Assembly: GCF_014645735.1 (NCBI RefSeq)
Contig: NZ_BMMH01000002.1
Location: forward strand, 310,001 to 374,000
Direction: 5' to 3'
Source: Nocardia jinanensis
GTDB taxonomy: Bacteria > Actinomycetota > Actinomycetes > Mycobacteriales > Mycobacteriaceae
DNA: 64,000 nt
Shown here: positions 23,675 to 32,798 of the stretch, piece after piece
How the letters are laid out: each line of letters opens with the position of its first letter
How positions within the stretch are numbered: the stretch's first letter is position 1
Notes under the pieces: model-generated
The model's input: the letters and a program-made list of their open reading frames with translations, nothing else
Told to the model about the DNA's origin: nothing
Databases searched by the model: none
Position numbers and translations under genes: made by a program

Positions 23675-24862
23675 GTGTCCAGAGTTTCCACCCGTATCCT
23701 GGTCCTGCTGTTGACCCTCGTCTCGGTCGGGATTCTCAGCGGTGGCGCCAACGCCGAACCGCTCTATCCTCAACCGGACCCGGACCCCTTCTACACCGCA
23801 CCCCCCGACCTCGACGCACTACAACCCGGCGATGTGGTGCGCACCCGCAAGATCGATACCGGCGTCTACGTGGGCACCGAAGGCTGGCAGGTAGCCTTCC
23901 GCTCCACCAACTCCCTCGGTAACCCGATCATGGGCATGACCACGGTGCTGCTGCCCGGAGGTGTGAAGAATCCACCGCTGGTCTCCTATCAGGCCCTGAT
24001 CAATTCGCTCGGCACCCGTTGCAATCCTTCGCGGTCGCTGTTCAACGGTGAACTGCAGGACGCGGTCGGGGCGATGCTGCCGATCGGGCGCGGCTGGGCC
24101 ATTTCGGTGCCCGACTATCTCGGACCGAATGTCGCCTACGCCGCAGGCCGGCTCAGTGGCATGGTCACCCTCGACAGTGTCCGTGCGGTACAGCGGGTCG
24201 CCGAATTAGGTCTCGCGGAGTCCCCTGTGGCACTGGCCGGTTATTCCGGTGGCGGGCTGGCCACCGGATGGGCCGCGGCTCTACATCCCACCTACGCACC
24301 CGAACTGAAGATCGCCGGAGTTGCCGCGGGCGGTATCCCGGCCGATCTGGAGCAGATGGCGTTGGGTCTCGGGTTCGCACCGCACCCGGGCTTCGGCCTC
24401 GCCTTCGCCGCGGCCATGGGTCTGGAGCGGGAGTATCCGGACCGGCTGCCGATTTCGGAGCAGCTCAACGAGAACGGCCTGTGGTTCCGGGAGTTCACCC
24501 ATGACGCGTGCCGCCGGTTCCTGCTCTTCCACGGCGCTTTCCGCAGTGCGGATCAGATGGCCGCGTCCAAGAATCTGATGAACAGTCCCGAAGCGCATCA
24601 GGTCCTGTGGGAGAACAGCCTGCGTTACTTCGACGGTGTACCGACGGCTCCGACCTACCTCTGGCACGGCCGCTACGACACCCTCACACCCTACGACGGG
24701 GTCGCTGAATTCGCCGACCGCTACTGCCGCGCGGGCGCACCGGTGAAACTCACCACCTACGACATCGCCGAACATATGACCGCGGCAGCCGCGGGTTTCG
24801 CCGATGCCTGGAATTTCGTGGAAGCCAGGTTCCGTGGTGAACCGGTACCACGCGGCTGCTGA
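23675..24862 (+). CDS. Secreted lipase (LIP family)
   Basis: A 395-aa exported protein. The signal peptide (RILVLLLTLVSVGILSG) ends at an ANA site, with the mature protein starting EPLYPQPDPD. The body matches secretory lipases of the LIP family: nucleophile elbow AGYSGGGLATG, acid region HGRYDTLTPYD and late His in IAEHMTAA. It should hydrolyse acylglycerols outside the cell. GTG start with AAAGGAAGAA upstream. Monocistronic, closed by the hairpin at 24888. Confidence 0.88.
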   Translation: MSRVSTRILVLLLTLVSVGILSGGANAEPLYPQPDPDPFYTAPPDLDALQPGDVVRTRKIDTGVYVGTEGWQVAFRSTNSLGNPIMGMTTVLLPGGVKNPPLVSYQALINSLGTRCNPSRSLFNGELQDAVGAMLPIGRGWAISVPDYLGPNVAYAAGRLSGMVTLDSVRAVQRVAELGLAESPVALAGYSGGGLATGWAAALHPTYAPELKIAGVAAGGIPADLEQMALGLGFAPHPGFGLAFAAAMGLEREYPDRLPISEQLNENGLWFREFTHDACRRFLLFHGAFRSADQMAASKNLMNSPEAHQVLWENSLRYFDGVPTAPTYLWHGRYDTLTPYDGVAEFADRYCRAGAPVKLTTYDIAEHMTAAAAGFADAWNFVEARFRGEPVPRGC

Positions 24863-24887
24863 GAAGCGGCCACGCCGATGACCCGCG

Positions 24888-24915
24888 GCCCGTTCGGTGA
24901 CTCCACCGAACGGGC
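24888..24915. terminator. Bidirectional hairpin terminator
   Basis: Perfect 11-bp arms GCCCGTTCGGT and ACCGAACGGGC around a 6-nt loop, between the convergent lipase (ends 24862) and the gene ending at 24934. Confidence 0.75.
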
Positions 24916-24933
24916 AAGGCCGGGCCGGCGGAT

Positions 24934-25188
24934 TCATCCGCCGGTATCGCGTTCCACCAGTCGGGGACGGTCCGGATAGCCGGCAATCGAATACCGGGTC
25001 GCGAGCAGGCGTAGTCCGGCCAGATCCGTCACGTCGGCCATCACCTCGGTATCGAGGTCGAGAATGAAATGGCCGGGCCGTACGAAACGGGCCGATCGCC
25101 CGAGGTCACCGTCGGAGTGCTCGACGGCGACGACGCCCGATACCGCGGTGATCCGGCCGTCCTGGTCGTATTCGATCTGCACGCGCAC
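24934..25188 (-). CDS. Small conserved hypothetical protein
   Basis: An 84-aa protein starting at a GTG with a strong GAGGGGG upstream. It begins with a beta segment (MRVQIEYDQDGRITAVSGVV), then VRPGHFILDLDTEV, and ends with a helix. No domain recognised. It is 9 bp downstream of the gene at 25198 on the same strand, so the two form an operon. Confidence 0.6.
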   Translation of the reverse strand: MRVQIEYDQDGRITAVSGVVAVEHSDGDLGRSARFVRPGHFILDLDTEVMADVTDLAGLRLLATRYSIAGYPDRPRLVERDTGG

Positions 25189-25197
25189 AGGTCCCCC

Positions 25198-25488
25198 TCA
25201 TACGGATATCGGACTGGACCAGGCTATGTAGAAGTAGTAGTAGACGGGATCTCCCCCGCCGCTGTTGTGTATCTCGAAATGGGTCTCGTCGTGCCCGCCG
25301 CGATAATGAGTGATATTCCGGACGGCTATCTCGGCGCCGCTGTCACAGAAAGCGGAGAACCGGTAGAGCCGGTTCTCCCGGCCCCATTCGCCACCGGCCG
25401 CCCACCAGTGGTCGGTATCCCCCGGTGCCAGCGGCCCACCGAAATTGCAGAACGAGCCAACCCAGTTCAAGGGAACAACCTGCATCAT
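25198..25488 (-). CDS. Small hypothetical protein
   Basis: About 96 aa from the ATG at 25488, which has GGAGG four bases upstream. The sequence is rich in aromatic residues and beta-forming stretches (LNWVGSFCNFGG, DHWWAAGGEWG, DPVYYYFYIAW) with Cys residues near positions 14 and 49. No signal peptide is seen. No family is recognised. It might be a beta-sandwich protein. Operon partner is the 84-aa gene just downstream. Confidence 0.55.
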   Translation of the reverse strand: MMQVVPLNWVGSFCNFGGPLAPGDTDHWWAAGGEWGRENRLYRFSAFCDSGAEIAVRNITHYRGGHDETHFEIHNSGGGDPVYYYFYIAWSSPISV

Positions 25489-25611
25489 CGGGCCTCCCTG
25501 AAATGATCCTCGAAAGCGCCGCCACCTCGCGCGGATGGAATTCACGGTCGAACCGTCCGTAGCCATTATCGCCGCGCGGGCGGTACCTGTCACGACCGGA
25601 ATCGGTACGGA

Positions 25612-26175
25612 TCACCGACCGTGCCGGTCCGCGGTGTGGTCCCGCAGCGACCGCAACGCCGCATCCACCGCGTGCTCGGCGTCGCGGCTGCCGTGCAGTG
25701 CGACACCGCGCTCCCCCGGCTGCAACGGTTCGAGGGCGGCGAGCTGAGAATCCAGCAGCGCGGACGGCATGAAATGCTGCGCCCGGCCCGCAATCCGCTC
25801 CAGCAGATCATCCCGGTCGGCGGTCAGCAGCAGGAAATAGGTGCCGGGCGCTCGGTCCCGCAGCAAGTCGCGGTAGCGGCGCTTGAGGGCGGAGCAGGCG
25901 ATCACACCGCCGGTCCCCGCTGCCGCGCGGGTCCGCAGCCAGTCTCCGACCGAGGCGAGCCACGGCTCCCTGTCGCTGTCGTCCAGTGGGACTCCGGAGG
26001 CCATCTTGGCGATATTGGCCCGGGGGTGGAGATCATCGGCGTCGGCGAAGGGAACCCCGAGGCGCAGGGCCAGTAACCGGGCGGTGGTGGTCTTACCGGT
26101 ACCCGATACGCCCATCACCACAACGCACGGGACACCGGAACGGGCCGGGATATCCGCCGATTCCACGACTGTCAT
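25612..26175 (-). CDS. gntK: Gluconokinase
   Basis: A 187-aa kinase with P-loop VVVMGVSGTGKTTTARLLA, the substrate region FADADDLHPRANIAKMASG, the PLDDSDREPWL segment and CSALKRRYRDLLR. This set is diagnostic of GntK-type gluconate kinases, which feed 6-phosphogluconate to the pentose-phosphate pathway. The ATG at 26175 sits in an ATGA overlap with a 79-codon frame upstream. No gluconate permease is nearby. Confidence 0.92.
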   Translation of the reverse strand: MTVVESADIPARSGVPCVVVMGVSGTGKTTTARLLALRLGVPFADADDLHPRANIAKMASGVPLDDSDREPWLASVGDWLRTRAAAGTGGVIACSALKRRYRDLLRDRAPGTYFLLLTADRDDLLERIAGRAQHFMPSALLDSQLAALEPLQPGERGVALHGSRDAEHAVDAALRSLRDHTADRHGR

Positions 26176-26411
26176 CGACTCCCATCGATCTCGGTGGGCC
26201 CGGGCGACGCCGCCTCGCTGATACCGCCGGCCACCCACCGGACGGCCGGTCCGGGCTGCGGCGAGCGGCCGTGTGGGGCGCCTGTACCACCGGATATCAC
26301 CAGGCCGGTGATCATCGCAGCACCGCTTCGGCGGATCTCCGAAGTCCGGTCCGGCCGGGGATGTTCCAGGTGCCCGGACAGGGTCGACCGACCGGCTGTC
26401 GAGATCTGCAT
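26172..26411 (-). CDS. Possible 79-aa leader protein of gntK
   Basis: An ATG at 26411 preceded by GGGAGGCGGGAGA opens 79 codons whose stop overlaps the gluconokinase start (ATGA). The product has no recognised domain and is rich in Gly, Pro and Arg. The ribosome site and coupling favour expression, but in this high-GC DNA it could be chance. Confidence 0.35.
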   Translation of the reverse strand: MQISTAGRSTLSGHLEHPRPDRTSEIRRSGAAMITGLVISGGTGAPHGRSPQPGPAVRWVAGGISEAASPGPTEIDGSR

Positions 26412-26764
26412 TCTCCCGCCTCCCGGCGCGTTCGGGCGATCGCGGTTCGATGAGCGACTTCAACGTAACAGCAGGTCCGGGTGCTGTCACGACCGTGGCC
26501 GTGACGAGACAGGCCGCGGCCCGGCAGCGGCCTTACTTTCGGTTCACTGAGCGCGCGCACTTTCCCGCCCCCGGCCGGTTCGATCGGAGGAGGGAGCCGG
26601 TAGCCCAGCACGTGTCCACCGGTCCGAGCGTCGGCGACACCGAATCTCCGGCACACTCCGGACGACCGTCCGCGGTCCGCGCGGCCCCGGCGCCGAGCGG
26701 CACGAGTTGCCGGGCACCGATAACCGGCGCCGCCTTCACAGCGATTTCACGAACGCCGAAACCA
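26412..26764. other. Intergenic region without recognisable gene
   Basis: Open frames exist on both strands but have no convincing start or similarity. It separates the gluconokinase group from the gene at 26903. Confidence 0.5.
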
Positions 26765-26793
26765 TTGACACAAAGGCTTATTCGCCGTACCCC
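26765..26793 (+). promoter_or_regulatory. Predicted promoter of the OrfA-like gene
   Basis: TTGACA (26765-26770), 17 bp, then TACCCC (26788-26793). The -35 is a perfect consensus and the -10 is weak. About 110 bp before the ATG at 26903. Confidence 0.45.
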
Positions 26794-26902
26794 ACCGTTT
26801 CGTTCACCGAATTCGTGCCCCACGCACCGGACCCGGCGAGGACAGAGCGGCTGGACAATGGTTCAATTCCGGGCGTACACCCGGAATGCAGGAGGAAATC
26901 GG

Positions 26903-27442
26903 ATGGCAGTGCGTTACGCGCAAAGAGAACAGACCAAACTCGTCAACCGGGTGAAAAAACTTCTCGCCCAAGGTAAATCGCTCAACGCGGCGTGCACCCA
27001 GGTCTCCGAACGGGAAGGCGGTCTTCCCGCCACGAATACGCTCGCCAATTGGGTGCGAGCAGCCGGGCTCCCCGAAAGCGCCCCGCCCGCCGACGAGACG
27101 CCGGCGCCCACGAAGCCCCGGCGCCGCACACGCGCTGCCGGCAAGCCGACCGATGAACCCGCGCCCGCGGCGGAAATCGCCGAAGCGATTGTCGCCGACG
27201 ACGTTGTGGAGAGTTCCCTCGCCGACGACGTGTTGGCCGAATCCACCGAGCCGGCACCGGAGACCACTGCCGAACCGACGGCCGAACTGGTCCGGGTGCG
27301 GCCCGCGGGTACCGCGCTGGATGCCACCGGCGGAATCGATGATCTGCTCGACGAGAACCACCGGCTGCGCACCGCGTTGAACGAGGCCAACCGGGAAATC
27401 CGCGCCATGCGCGACCTTCTCGTCGTGTACGCCAGCCGATAG
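26903..27442 (+). CDS. IS3-OrfA-like DNA-binding protein with coiled-coil tail
   Basis: A 179-aa protein that starts at an ATG with GGAGG upstream. Residues 1-60 resemble a transposase-type helix-turn-helix (NRVKKLLAQGKSLNAACTQV, LPATNTLANWVRAAGLPE). Residues 60-135 are an Ala/Pro/Glu-rich linker with a basic patch (KPRRRTRAAGK). The C-terminus is a leucine-rich coiled coil (DDLLDENHRLRTALNEANRE). This is the layout of IS3-family OrfA, but there is no OrfB and no IS ends, and the acidic linker is unusual. It may be a domesticated regulator. Confidence 0.6.
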   Translation: MAVRYAQREQTKLVNRVKKLLAQGKSLNAACTQVSEREGGLPATNTLANWVRAAGLPESAPPADETPAPTKPRRRTRAAGKPTDEPAPAAEIAEAIVADDVVESSLADDVLAESTEPAPETTAEPTAELVRVRPAGTALDATGGIDDLLDENHRLRTALNEANREIRAMRDLLVVYASR

Positions 27443-27481
27443 GCCCGGCGCCCGGGGGGCGGGCGGAGTTTCTGTCCCGCG

Positions 27482-27521
27482 GTGTGGGAGACGGTCGTGT
27501 GACAGCGACCGCCTCCCGCAC
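27482..27521 (+). terminator. Hairpin terminator after the OrfA-like gene
   Basis: Arms 27482-27497 and 27506-27521 pair at 14 of 16 positions with an 8-nt loop, 40 bp past the stop. Confidence 0.55.
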
Positions 27522-27569
27522 GCGGAAATACCCTGATGATCGACCTGCGCGGTGCGGACCGTGTGCGAC

Positions 27570-27722
27570 GCCGCGGACCCGGCCCTTCGCCCCGCCGAAC
27601 ACCAGGACCGGCCGGCCGAGCATGGGCAGGTATCCGGTGCCGTCCGCATCGGCGTAGGGCTCACCGACGAGGTCCGGATTCGCGGCTACGATCCCGCTGA
27701 CGAGGAAGGCCGAGACATTCAG
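27570..27722 (-). pseudogene. Remnant of a DUF2000-like protein
   Basis: On the minus strand a coding-like stretch reads LNVSAFLVSGIVAANPDLVG, then EPYADADGTGYLPMLGRPVLV. This resembles the middle of the small DUF2000 proteins. The N-terminus is replaced by unrelated sequence and the frame loses similarity after FGGAKG, so only a fragment remains. Family assignment is from memory of the motif. The rest of the 27522-27820 gap shows nothing else. Confidence 0.45.
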
Positions 27723-27820
27723 GCTCCTTCCTCCAGTGTTCGTGGCACGGATTTTTCCGGTGTTCGCGGCGCGGGCGAGCGTCCCGTGTGCCGTCGCGGC
27801 ACACCTGCATACTGGACGTC

Positions 27821-29149
27821 ATGTCGTGGACCGGGCTCGTCGAAGCGGTGCTCGACCTGCGTGTGACGACCACAGCCGCGACCTTCGTATTCGTCGCCGT
27901 CACCGCGGCGGGCCTGACCACCCTGGCGATACGGCGGCAGCAACGCTGGTTGCTCGCCGGGCTCGCCACGGTGGTGGCGGCGGCCGCGGTATCGGTGGCG
28001 CTGGCCGCGGTACTCGTCGAGAAGGTGTGGCGGCCTTTTCCCGACCCCCTTCCCGTGACCGTCTACGTCTGGTCGGGGCTGGCGGTGCTCGCGGTCGCGC
28101 TGATCATCGGCCGCTGGTTCGTCCGCCGGCGGGAGCGGTCGCGGCCGCTCGTCGCCACCGGGCTCGTCGCGGCCGCGACAGCGGTTGTCCTCTGCGCCGC
28201 CGGTGGGATCAACGCGGTGTTCGACGCGTACCCGACGGTACGTGCCACTCTCGGTATCGATGATTACCGTACGGTGCCGTTCGATGCCGCGCTGGCACCC
28301 CGGCCGGGATCCGGCGGCCGGGCACCGATGGGTGGCTGGGTGCCTCCCGACGATATGCCCCGGACCGGTGCGGTGACGAAGGCCGCCGTACCGGGTAGCG
28401 TCTCCCGGTTCTCCGCGCGTGAGGCGCGAATCTATCTACCCCCGGCGTATTTCACCGACCCGCGGCCCGACCTACCCGTGCTGGTCCTGCTCGCCGGACA
28501 GCCCGGCAGTACCGACGACTGGCTCGTGGGCGGCAGGCTCACCGGCATCATGGACGCCTACGCTGCCGAACACCGGGGATTGGCGCCGATCGTCGTCCTC
28601 GCCGACGGCACCGGCAGCCGGTTGGCCAACCCGCTGTGTGTCGACTCGCATCTCGGAAACGCCGCGACCTACCTGACCGTCGATGTACCGCAGTGGGTCC
28701 GCGCACACCTGCAGGTGGATCCGGATCCGCGAGCGTGGGCAGTGGGCGGGTTGTCCTACGGCGGCACGTGCTCCCTGCAATTGGCGACCACCCGGCCCGA
28801 CGTCTACCCCACCTTCCTCGATATGTCGGGGCAGGCCGAACCCACGCTCGGCGATCGCAGCACGACGCTCCGCGATGCTTTCGGCGGCGACGCCGAGGCC
28901 TTCGCCCGTAACAATCCGGCCGACCTGCTGGCCCGTAACCATTACCCCGATTCGGCCGGTGCGTTCGTCGTCGGTCTCGGCGACCGCGAATACCGCGCCG
29001 GGCTCGAGCGGCTGGCCGCCGCGGCGCGGGCCGCGGGAATGGATGTCCACGTCACCGAACTGCCCGGCGGGCACAGTTTCGCCGTGTGGTCGGCCGGTCT
29101 CGAGAAGGAGCTGCCGTGGCTCGGCCACCGACTCGGCCTCGACGCATGA
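27821..29149 (+). CDS. Membrane-anchored esterase (PF00756-like), partner of the lipid aminoacyl synthase
   Basis: A 442-aa protein. Three to four N-terminal transmembrane helices (about residues 10-130) precede an extracytoplasmic esterase domain of the antigen 85/esterase D type. Visible catalytic elements are the Ser in VGGLSYGGTCSLQ and the His in LPGGHSFAVW. The ATG at 27821 (MSWTGLVEAV) is used. Its stop overlaps the start of the next gene (ATGA). Hydrolases encoded next to aminoacyl-lipid synthases in actinobacteria can remove the amino acid again, which is the inferred role. Confidence 0.82.
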   Translation: MSWTGLVEAVLDLRVTTTAATFVFVAVTAAGLTTLAIRRQQRWLLAGLATVVAAAAVSVALAAVLVEKVWRPFPDPLPVTVYVWSGLAVLAVALIIGRWFVRRRERSRPLVATGLVAAATAVVLCAAGGINAVFDAYPTVRATLGIDDYRTVPFDAALAPRPGSGGRAPMGGWVPPDDMPRTGAVTKAAVPGSVSRFSAREARIYLPPAYFTDPRPDLPVLVLLAGQPGSTDDWLVGGRLTGIMDAYAAEHRGLAPIVVLADGTGSRLANPLCVDSHLGNAATYLTVDVPQWVRAHLQVDPDPRAWAVGGLSYGGTCSLQLATTRPDVYPTFLDMSGQAEPTLGDRSTTLRDAFGGDAEAFARNNPADLLARNHYPDSAGAFVVGLGDREYRAGLERLAAAARAAGMDVHVTELPGGHSFAVWSAGLEKELPWLGHRLGLDA

Positions 29150-31635
29150 TGACCACCCGGATCGGCTCGGGCGTCTCGCGCGCACCCGTGGCCCTCGGAT
29201 TGCTGGCCGTGATCTGGATCCTCGCCCTGGTCACCGGCGCGTGGGCCAAGGGGCCGTCGCGCGAGTTGTCGGCGAATATCGCGCTCGGTGTTCCCACTTT
29301 CGCCGAGGGACAGGTATGGACGCTGTGGACCTCGGGCTTGTTCGCCTCCGGGTTCGGCAACTACGTGCTGGCGAGCGTATTCGTCCTCGCGATCGCGGTG
29401 CCGGTCGAACATCGCATCGGCAGCCGGCGGTTCGCGCTCGCGGTGGTGGTATCCCAAGGCGCCGGCGCCGCGCTGGCGCTCGCGGCGGCCGAGCTCGCAT
29501 CGGCGGTGCCGAACTCCTGGGGTCTGGAACTGCACGGGCATCTGACCGTGGATCCGCTGTCCTGGGTCCTGGGCGCGTTGCTCGCCGCCACCGCGGCGAT
29601 GCACACCCTGTGGCGCCGCCGCCTGCGCACACTGCTGCTGGTGATCCTGGTGACCACCGCACTGTTCGCCGGGCATCTGCAGGATGTGACACGACTGTGC
29701 GTCGCTGTGGTGGGCCTGCTGATCGGGCCGGTTCTGTTCGGGCGGGCCGCGCGCAGCCCGGTGCTCGGCGGGACGATCCGGGAACGCCGCACTCTCGTCG
29801 CTCTCGTCGTCGCGGCCAGCGTGCTGGGCCCGGTCTTCGCGGCGTTCTCCCCCCATGCCATCGGCCCGCTGTCCTCGCTGCGTGAACTGTTCGATCAGGT
29901 GCCCTACAGCCCGCGCGAGCTCGTCGACGTATGCGCCGATCCGGCCCTGCACGACGAGTGCCGGAAAGGACAGCAGGCACTGCGTCTCTCCGGTATCGGA
30001 CCGCTGATCATGAACCTCATGCCGTCGGTGGTGCTACTCGTCGCCGCCGAGGGACTGCGCCGCGGCCGGCGAGCAGCCTGGCTACTCGCGGTGGGCGGAC
30101 ATATCGCCCTCATCGGGATCGCCGCCGTCAGCGTGATCGTCCGGACCGTCCAACAGGACGAGGCGCGCTGGGTGCTCTACGGCATCCATCGCCACAGCTC
30201 GGTGTACCGGGATTTCGCTCCGCTGCTGGCATTGCTCGCGGTGCTCGTATTGTTGCTGGCCACTCGGCGACTGTTCGATGTGCGCGCTTCGCGCGGGACG
30301 TACCGCCGGGTGTGGCTGGGAACTCTCGGGGCAGCCGGTCTCGCACTCGTGCTCTATTCGGTACTGGGGACCCTGCTCGCCGACGGATTCGATCGTGACC
30401 CCGGTATCGGCACCCTGCTGCGCGACGCACCGCTGCGGCTGCTTCCGCCGGTGTATCTCCAGCTCTTCGAACCACCCGTACTACCGCTGAGCCCCGCCGC
30501 GACCGTGCTCTTCGAATGGGTCGGGGTGCTCGTGTGGACGACATTGTGCCTGTTGTTGCTGCGCAGCTTCCTCGCCCCACCGGCCGGATACGATCTCGGC
30601 GGCGAGCGCCGGGTGCGGGAATTGTTGCACACCCCCGGCGGCAGTTCGCTGTCGTGGATGAGCACCTGGGCCGGGAACAGATACTGGTTCTCCGCCGACG
30701 GGCGGCACGCCGTGGCGTACCGAGTGCACTCCGGTGTCGCCCTGACCACGACGGATCCGATCGGTGAGCATGCCGGTCTCGCCGGGGCGATCGACGAGTT
30801 CGCGCGCTGGTGCCTCGGCAACGGATGGACCCCGTGCTTCTACTCCGTGGGGTCCGATACCGCGGCAATCGCTCGCGAATACGGGTGGAGCTGCCTACAG
30901 GTAGCCGAGGAGACGATCGTCGAACTCGCGGACCTGGCCTTCAAAGGGAAGAAGTTCCAGGATGTCCGGACGGCCCTGAACCGTGCGGGTAAGGACGGGA
31001 TCGAGGCCAGGTGGACGACATACACCGATGCCCCACTGTCGGTGACCGAACAGATCGTCGACATCTCCGAGGAATGGGCCGCCGACAAGGGCCTGCCGGA
31101 GATGGGTTTCACCCTCGGTGGGCTCGCCGAACTGCACGACCCCGAGGTCCGGTTGCTGCTGGCGGTCGACCGCGACGAGCACGTCCATGCCGTCACCTCG
31201 TGGATGCCCGTGTACCGGGACGGCACGCTCATCGGGCTGACACTGGATTTCATGCGGCGCCGTTCCGATGGATTCCGGGCGGCGATGGAGTTCCTCATCG
31301 CCTCGGCGGCGCTGTCCGCGCGGGAGGAGGGGCTCGAATTCCTCAGTCTGTCCGGGGCGCCGCTGGCCGGCGCCGAGTCCGGTGAGTCCGGACTCGATCG
31401 CGGCGCGCTCGACACGTTGCTCGATCTGCTGGGTCGGACTCTCGAACCGGTCTACGGTTTCCGGTCACTGCTCGCGTTCAAGGCGAAGTTCCAGCCCCGG
31501 CACCGGCCCATGTACATGCTCTTCCCCGATGCCGCGGCCCTGCCGACCATCGGAATCGCAGTAGGCCGCGCGTACTTACCACACCTGTCGCTGGAGGAGA
31601 GCGGACAGCTGCTCACTCAGCTGCTGCGCCGCTGA
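29146..31635 (+). CDS. Aminoacyl-phosphatidylglycerol synthase-like membrane protein (DUF2156)
   Basis: An 829-aa protein. Residues 1-200 form a rhomboid-like multi-helix membrane region, residues 220-480 contain further helices, and the C-terminal third is a cytoplasmic DUF2156 domain of the MprF type (tandem GNAT-like folds). Motifs include ADGRHAVAYRVHSGVALTTTDP, NGWTPCFYSV, FMRRRSDGFRAAMEFLI and GFRSLLAFKAKFQPRHRPMY. Such enzymes move an amino acid from tRNA to phosphatidylglycerol or another lipid, changing surface charge. There is no fused lysyl-tRNA synthetase as in LysX. Coupled to the esterase at 27821. Confidence 0.85.
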   Translation: MMTTRIGSGVSRAPVALGLLAVIWILALVTGAWAKGPSRELSANIALGVPTFAEGQVWTLWTSGLFASGFGNYVLASVFVLAIAVPVEHRIGSRRFALAVVVSQGAGAALALAAAELASAVPNSWGLELHGHLTVDPLSWVLGALLAATAAMHTLWRRRLRTLLLVILVTTALFAGHLQDVTRLCVAVVGLLIGPVLFGRAARSPVLGGTIRERRTLVALVVAASVLGPVFAAFSPHAIGPLSSLRELFDQVPYSPRELVDVCADPALHDECRKGQQALRLSGIGPLIMNLMPSVVLLVAAEGLRRGRRAAWLLAVGGHIALIGIAAVSVIVRTVQQDEARWVLYGIHRHSSVYRDFAPLLALLAVLVLLLATRRLFDVRASRGTYRRVWLGTLGAAGLALVLYSVLGTLLADGFDRDPGIGTLLRDAPLRLLPPVYLQLFEPPVLPLSPAATVLFEWVGVLVWTTLCLLLLRSFLAPPAGYDLGGERRVRELLHTPGGSSLSWMSTWAGNRYWFSADGRHAVAYRVHSGVALTTTDPIGEHAGLAGAIDEFARWCLGNGWTPCFYSVGSDTAAIAREYGWSCLQVAEETIVELADLAFKGKKFQDVRTALNRAGKDGIEARWTTYTDAPLSVTEQIVDISEEWAADKGLPEMGFTLGGLAELHDPEVRLLLAVDRDEHVHAVTSWMPVYRDGTLIGLTLDFMRRRSDGFRAAMEFLIASAALSAREEGLEFLSLSGAPLAGAESGESGLDRGALDTLLDLLGRTLEPVYGFRSLLAFKAKFQPRHRPMYMLFPDAAALPTIGIAVGRAYLPHLSLEESGQLLTQLLRR

Positions 31636-31773
31636 ATCCGGAAACCAACGGCATCCTGTCCTCGCCTCCCCGTAGGCCGATCGCGCGGGAACGACGAACC
31701 GGTCGGTATGATTCAACGGCCGTCGGCCAGTGTGAGCCGACCTCGTGAGAGGACCCGAAATGGCGGGACGGAT

Positions 31774-32724
31774 ATGACGGGGCTACCCCGTTACGCACCC
31801 ATGCTGGCGATGGCCGGCGCCCTTCCCGACGACGATTCCCGATGGGACTACGAAGTCAAGTTCGACGGGATCCGGGCGGTGGGCTATGCCGGGCAACGGC
31901 TGCGCTTGCTGTCGCGCAACGGCAAGGACATCACCGCGGCATGGCCCGAACTCGCCGATCTCGCCCCGGCCGAACCGCCCTACGTGGTCGACGGCGAGAT
32001 CGTCACCTTCGATACCGGCGGGCGGACCTCGTTCGAAGCCCTGCAACCGCGGATGCATCAGCGCCACCCGAGCACGATTCGTGAACTCGCGAAGTCGGTT
32101 CCCGCCGTGTACATGATCTTCGATCTCCTCCATGTCGGCGATCGTCCGCTGCTCGGTCTGCCGTACCGGCAGCGGCGTGAGCTCCTCGAACAACTGGATC
32201 TCCGGGGGCCTCACTGGCAGGTGCCGCCGCGCTTGCGTGGATCCGGCACGAATGTGCTCGCGGCGTCGGAGAAGCTGGGGCTGGAGGGCATCATCTGCAA
32301 ACGCATCGACAGCCCGTATCTGCCCGGTCGGCGCAGTTCGCTGTGGACCAAGGTCAAGAACGTACGCGACCGGGAAGTGGTGATCGTCGGCTGGCGGCCG
32401 GGAGCAGGACGCCGCGCCGGAAGTATCGGCTCGCTGCTGATGGCCGTCCACGACGAAACCGGAGAGCTGGTCTATATCGGCAACGTCGGTACCGGATTCA
32501 CCCGCAGATCCCTCGACGACCTCTGGGCACGATTGCAACCATTGCGGCGCCCGGAGCCGGCCGTCGAAGCCCGGATCCCGGACGCCACCTGGGTCGAACC
32601 CGAACTCGTCGGCGAAGTCTCCTACACCGAATGGACCGGCGACGGCAGGCTCCGTCATCCCTCGTGGCGGGGTCTGCGCTTCGACAGATCTCCGGGCGAG
32701 GTCACCCGGGACCCGCGCTCCTGA
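31774..32724 (+). CDS. Stand-alone ATP-dependent DNA ligase (LigC/LigD ligase domain)
   Basis: A 316-aa ATP-dependent ligase. The adenylation motif EVKFDGIRA carries the nucleophile Lys29. Later motifs are YVVDGEIV, FDLLHV, EGIICKRIDSPY and LWTKVKN. An OB-fold follows, ending in HPSWRGLRFDRSPGEVTRD. It lacks the polymerase and nuclease domains of LigD and no Ku gene is nearby, so it resembles LigC-type ligases used in repair. The ATG at 31774 (MTGLPRYAPML) is preferred. Upstream 31636-31773 holds no gene. Confidence 0.9.
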   Translation: MTGLPRYAPMLAMAGALPDDDSRWDYEVKFDGIRAVGYAGQRLRLLSRNGKDITAAWPELADLAPAEPPYVVDGEIVTFDTGGRTSFEALQPRMHQRHPSTIRELAKSVPAVYMIFDLLHVGDRPLLGLPYRQRRELLEQLDLRGPHWQVPPRLRGSGTNVLAASEKLGLEGIICKRIDSPYLPGRRSSLWTKVKNVRDREVVIVGWRPGAGRRAGSIGSLLMAVHDETGELVYIGNVGTGFTRRSLDDLWARLQPLRRPEPAVEARIPDATWVEPELVGEVSYTEWTGDGRLRHPSWRGLRFDRSPGEVTRDPRS

Positions 32725-32798
32725 TACAGCGCCCACCGGCAGCGGCAGCCCGACCTGCCGCTCGACCGCACGCCGGATCCACGACTAACCGGACGGAC

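Noticed and set aside
26450..26902. Upstream extension of the OrfA-like gene
   Set aside because: No ribosome site and low-complexity residues. GGAGG and ATG at 26903 begin the recognisable domain, and a promoter lies inside the extension.
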